Assembly: GCF_014633365.1 (NCBI RefSeq)
Contig: NC_068339.1
Coordinates: 13,415,925-13,479,924, forward strand
DNA: 64,000 bases
From: Diospyros lotus
Lineage: Eukaryota > Streptophyta > Magnoliopsida > Ericales > Ebenaceae
Direction: 5' to 3'
The first letter of the stretch is position 1. Every line of letters begins with the position of its first letter. The position numbers and the translations under genes were made by a program. Shown here in pieces: positions 59,456 to 64,000 of the stretch. Under the pieces are notes generated by a model. That model was not told where the DNA came from. It searched no databases and saw only the letters and a list, made by a program, of their open reading frames with translations.

Positions 59456-60635
59456 TGAAGAAAGCTATTTCATGCTTTCAATCATCTGCATTTCTGGAAG
59501 AAGAGACGGAGAGATGGTGCTGATTTTGAACAACACCCAGGAAAGCATTTGAAGGGCCTTTCTGTTATATCTGGTAACATGCATGTCACAATTACTCTTG
59601 AGTTTTTTCTTTTTTGTTTTTTATGAAATTTAAAAGGATTGCATCTCAATGCATACACTTGATTAGCTCCATGACCTACTAGGATCTTGTCAGCATATTA
59701 TTAGCCTGCTACTTAAACACATAGACCGTACAGCATGAAACCAACAAATACTAGAGAAGTTATAAACCAAACTCACAGCATTAGACTCACAAAATAATGT
59801 TTCAAACTCTCCTTCCCCTAACCTACCACCTTGTGTGTTTACCTGTCTTTTTATTTTACCTTTTTTTTTACTAAATAAATGTGCAGAAAGTTAACTGTTG
59901 TAAAATAATTAGAATAGGGTCGTATCTAATAATTGGAGAAAAATAATAATAATAGAAAAAATTAAATATACAGATTTTACAGAAAATTCTCAAAAAAATC
60001 AGGATAAAAATCACGAACAAAGAATAATTCATTATAAAAAATAATATAAATCACAACTTTCTCTTTAAATCACAAAGAAATAACAACAACAATTTTTCTT
60101 AAAAATAAGAGAAAATACTTTAACTTTATAACTTTATTTTTTCTCTCTATGATGAGACATTGAAATGAAAAACAATTGAGGTGGGGAGGCCTAAATAGAC
60201 CTCCCTTGACAAAAATCAAATCCACAGCAAAATGATGATTTCAAACTTTTCTTCCACCACCTACCACCTTGAGTGTTTTCTTGTGTGCTTGTTTTTTTAA
60301 AAAGTATATTGATAGGAAGTTGACTCAAATCCACTTTGTCAAAGAACTCAGAAGGACCCAAAACACAATCTTTTCCCTCCAATGCACTCGGCCATCTTAA
60401 TACGGTCTTAAAACTTTGTTAGCTGCAGCTTGATTAGGCTCTCATCTAAATTCGCGGACTGTATAGCATAGAACCACACAAGTATTAGAGGGTTAAAAGT
60501 CAAACACGTAGCATCAGACTCATAATATAAAATTTCGAAACCCTTCTACTAACCTACCACCCTGACTGTTTACCAGTGCATTTAATCTGCATTGCAATCT
60601 CATATCTAGAGAAAAAAGTGAACCACACGCACCAA
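59456..60635. other. Spacer, no supported gene
   Basis: No coding signal. Near-duplicate phrases around CCTACCACCTTG (59825, 60261 and 60556) with TAGAGRAGTTATAAACCAAA-like surroundings show an old, diverged internal repeat of a few hundred bases. Confidence 0.45.
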
Positions 60636-60760
60636 GGGCATAGCTCAGTGGTAAAGGAGGTGTTGTAAAAGTGAAGAATGTTAGTATGAGATTGATTCTT
60701 AAAGGAGGTAAAAAAATTTTCTAAAAGTGATCATTGGTAAGTGTCAATAAAAATAGTTTA
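60636..60760 (+). repeat. tRNA-derived SINE-like repeat
   Basis: GGGCATAGCTCAGTGGTAAAGG is a good A-box-containing tRNA-like start. GAGATTGATTCTT 45 bases later is a decayed B-box. No cloverleaf can be formed beyond the D-arm, and an A-run follows at about 60760. Confidence 0.6.
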
Positions 60761-61744
60761 AAAAAAAAAAAAACCTAACCATCCAAATACATTTTTGATT
60801 TACCTCTCTTGTGATGACGTTGGGCGGGTTTGACGAGGGACACGAGTGATAGCGTGTAATTTAAAAAAAAGAAAGAAAAGTGAACCATACTAATTAAGTT
60901 AATTAGTTTATTTATGACATTTGGTAAAGCAAATAACTATCTAGTATATCTCATGTAATCAACCCCATTTAATTTAATGGGATTACAATTTGATATTAAA
61001 ATAAACAATAAATTAATCTTCAAGTTGGGATGCCCAGTAAAAAGTTGGATGATGTCTTTTCCGTTTCATTTTCTGTGTGACAGTCGTATATTTAAAAATT
61101 AAAATGGTGGATAACTTCTTTAATTCTAGTGTAATTTGGCTTTTTGTTTCAATATTTATATATTTAGTAGTATGATCATGTATGTTCATTTGGATCAATT
61201 CATAAGAAAATTTATTACCTAATTAATTCTTTTCATCTTTTTAATCATCTTCAGTCAAAGTTCTTTGATTTTATTTATGTCACTTTAGTTTAACTTCTGA
61301 CTTTTCACATCCAAAATTCATTAAAAAACTATAAGAAATATCACAAACAATTTGAATGATGAAATTTATAAGTTATTAAGTGAAGTAGATGGAATGGAAG
61401 AAATTTGCAGAAGAAGAGACCCCTCAAAAGAAAACTTATTAAAAAACCATTAAACATGACATGTATAGAATATAATTAGTTTTATACATCCATATGTTCG
61501 CAAATAGAGTTAATTGGAGAGTAATAATTTATAAAACTGACAACATATAATTATCAGAATAAAATTTGGGATAGCATAAGGATGATCATTTATAACTTTA
61601 TTGCAAATGAATTGTAACTACTCTTTGGTTGGTTGCACCACTTTGAGATGTCGCAAATATTTTAATTTTTTTTATTAAAAATAATTTTTTTAAAAACAAA
61701 TTGACTTAAACCCACCTAATCATAGAACTAAAAGAAAGAAGGAA
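60761..61744. other. AT-rich spacer
   Basis: I see no gene, structured repeat or regulatory site in it. Confidence 0.5.
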
Positions 61745-62010
61745 ACATAGCTCCTATGGCGTAGTTCAACTGATAAAGGAAAATTATTGGGATGTTGTTT
61801 TTTAGATCCTCAGGTTCCGTGTTCGAACTTTAGCCAAAAGATAGTTTAGTTGGTAAGGAGCGATCTTGAAAATTGAAAAATGCTTGCCGCCCTTATGCTT
61901 GCGATTGTGTTAGGGGTCAAAACTTACCTGCTGGATTCCCTGATTTACGTCTTCTGCTAAAATTATGGGGCCGAACAGTAAGTGACGCTTGTGATGGTGC
62001 GTTAATAAAA
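61745..62010 (+). repeat. tRNA-derived SINE
   Basis: GGCGTAGTTCAACTGATAAAGG (A-box) and GGTTCCGTGTTCGAACTTTAGCC (B-box) lie about 42 bases apart, followed by a non-tRNA body and an A-rich end near 62008-62020. The acceptor-stem halves do not pair and the anticodon region is T-rich, so it is a SINE rather than a tRNA gene. Confidence 0.65.
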
Positions 62011-62020
62011 AAGAAAAAGA

Positions 62021-64000
62021 AAAATGCATGTGTTAGAGTAAAATATGTTCGAAATTCTTGATGGATAATCATGAAAATCAACTAAAATTTATTCGTGTAT
62101 CATTTACTAACTAAAACGCATGTGTAAGAAAAAATAGGATCTATTGATTTACAATATAAGTGAACAAGTGATGGTTATTAATATTATTGATGATGCAATA
62201 ATCTTAATTTAAATAAATTTAAATAATCATAAAAGTTAATCTTAGTGGGTCTTATTTTTTTGAAAAAAAAATAAATTTAATCTAAAATTGAACCGAATCA
62301 AAACCTTGCTAAATCAACTTTGACAAAAGTTAATGGACTTGGTTCAAATGATGACACTTTACTTGACAAAAGTGTTACCAATAGGAATGGGTTATTCCTT
62401 TGCAAAATACAACCATAATAATGATATGAATAAAACCAAACTAAATTAATATTTTTTTTTGTCGGTCTCAAAATAATAATAATAAAAAAAATCCTATTTA
62501 CTAGTTAATTTAATTATTTTTTATTCTATGTGCTTTCACTCCAAAAATCTATATCATTTTTCGTTCATTTGCTCTTAAATAAAGAGAAAATAAGAACTCC
62601 ATACTTTATAATTATTCATAATTAGCCCCACGATTATGAACAAGCTCAACGTGCTTGCTTAGAATTTTAACAACTGATTCAAAATCTCAAATTTATTTAA
62701 TTTATAATCTTATTCCATTCACGTTAAATTACACCAATTATCTATAAATAATATCCCTTAAAATTAGGGATGCGTAAGAATAAATCAAATCGTCAAATTC
62801 ACCCAACCAAATTTATATAAAGTACTAAATTGTCAAGCCGCAATAGCTTTGAAAATCACCTATTGTGGTTTTTTTGTTTGGCTCACCAAACCAAAATTTT
62901 CTAAACTGCTGCGGTGGTATTCTTTTCGTGTTTCAGTTTTGAGTTTTGAGTTTTGAATTCATTTTCATTTTTATGTTTTGAGTGTTTGTTTTGGAATTAC
63001 TGAAAATGCATTTTTTTTGTCATTCTGAAAAAATATTTCTCAAAATTAAAAACTAAAAAATATGTTAGATTTTGAGAAAAATTATTTTATAATATTTTAT
63101 TAAATAATTTTGATTCAAAGTAAATTGTAAATATTTATTAATAAATTATAAATTTAATTTAATAAATTTAAAATATAATACCAAGAATAATTGATGATTT
63201 AATTATATATAATAATGTATTAAAATTACAAAATACTTTTTAAAATCATTTTTAATTTGATCCAACTAATAAAAAACGTTTTCATGAAACTATATTACCG
63301 TAATCAAATCGTACTCATATGCATATTTCATCATCAGCAAATATAAATGCAATCTATGTGATGCATAGCATACCATAACATGATACCAAAACGTTTTCAT
63401 AAAACTGGGTTTTGGGTTGAAAACACTTTCAAGTACTTTTCATAAATTAAATCTAAATTGAGTAATACCACTTATTTTTCATAAAGTTTGGAATATTTCA
63501 AAAAGCGTACACCACCTCAATTTTCGTGCCAAATCTCGAAAATAGCACAAACTATTTCACCTCAAGTCTCAAAACTACCTATCTAAGATATTTATTTAAA
63601 TAATTATCAAAACCTATTTTTCTCTATTTTTTCTAATTTTCTTCTCTAGCATTCCAAAATAAATGTCTACATCAATATTTTTACATAAAAAATCCTAAAA
63701 ATAAATTAGAAAAATATTAAATTTTTTTTTTGAAAAAACCTGATTGGCCACGCGCTAGGGCAAGTGGCTGCGCATGAAGGCTAGGGCGAGAGCTTCACAC
63801 ACCGGTCATTTTCTCCAGCGACGGCACACCGGTGATGGGAGATTTTTACACCTTGACGATTCTCGTCCTTAGTCAATCCTAATGACACCTCAAATGGCCT
63901 GAAAAGAGCATCGGAAAGGCCTCAACTAGCTGGCCAAAGCCTTGGCCAGACCGTCTGTCTCAAACTCCGGCAACCCTTGAAACCCCATCAAATGCACTCG
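62021..64000. other. AT-rich spacer ending in a GC-rich block
   Basis: No gene supported. Composition changes sharply at about 63735: the final 265 bases are GC-rich and non-coding, resembling the leader of a gypsy-type element running off the window, but no diagnostic motif is present. Confidence 0.35.

Noticed and set aside
60636..60720. Possible tRNA gene
   Set aside because: A good D-arm-like start, but the T-arm is decayed and no acceptor stem or anticodon arm can be drawn; it fits a SINE.
61745..61830. Possible tRNA gene
   Set aside because: A and B boxes are present but the acceptor strands do not pair and the anticodon loop is not formed; the similarity continues into a non-tRNA body, as in SINEs.

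Overview
The window is nuclear DNA from a flowering plant, most likely a woody eudicot outside the Brassicaceae. The evidence is split genes with GT-AG introns (two are GC-AG), AT-rich introns and spacers, LTR retrotransposons of both copia and gypsy type, tRNA-derived SINEs, and plant-only families (P3A proton pump, MATE/DETOXIFICATION, chitinase-related receptor kinase). The species cannot be fixed from the sequence alone. No operon, CRISPR array, rRNA gene or convincing tRNA gene is present.

Layout. 1-2100: tail of a Ty3/gypsy element, then a minus-strand non-autonomous LTR-type remnant. 2127-2969 (+): last two exons of an FAD-dependent oxidoreductase (DAO/MnmC-like). 3544-10217: a decayed Ty1/copia element with 5-bp target duplications, itself interrupted by another insertion. 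10559-15035 (-): complete plasma-membrane H+-ATPase, 15 exons, 953 aa. 16060-16557: foldback MITE with a perfect 9-bp target duplication. 17103-24923 (+): calcineurin-like phosphoesterase, 9 exons, 362 aa. 24924-29855: AT-rich spacer. 29856-36399 (+): ABHD17-type serine hydrolase, 5 exons, 295 aa, whose last intron (3.9 kb) is full of repeats. 37366-38388 and 38692-38836: two hAT-like elements. 39954-43070 (+): MATE/DTX transporter, 8 exons, 485 aa. 44692-55357 (-): TFIIH subunit p52/TFB2, 15 exons, 452 aa, with SINE, LINE and MITE insertions in its introns. 56499-59455 (-): ruined gene for a chitinase (GH18)-transmembrane-kinase receptor of the tobacco CHRK1 type. 59456-64000: AT-rich spacer with two SINEs.

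The five intact genes and one partial gene are unrelated housekeeping or membrane functions and show no sign of working as a cluster. For the complete genes I derived exon borders by reading splice sites and checking phase; every junction kept frame and every total length fitted its family. I found no convincing new biological system. The observations most worth checking are a 75-nt in-frame intron in the proton-pump gene, the structured foldback transposon at 16060, the broken chitinase-receptor kinase, two GC-AG introns in one gene, and five C-run/A-run tracts of the same polarity, all inside introns.
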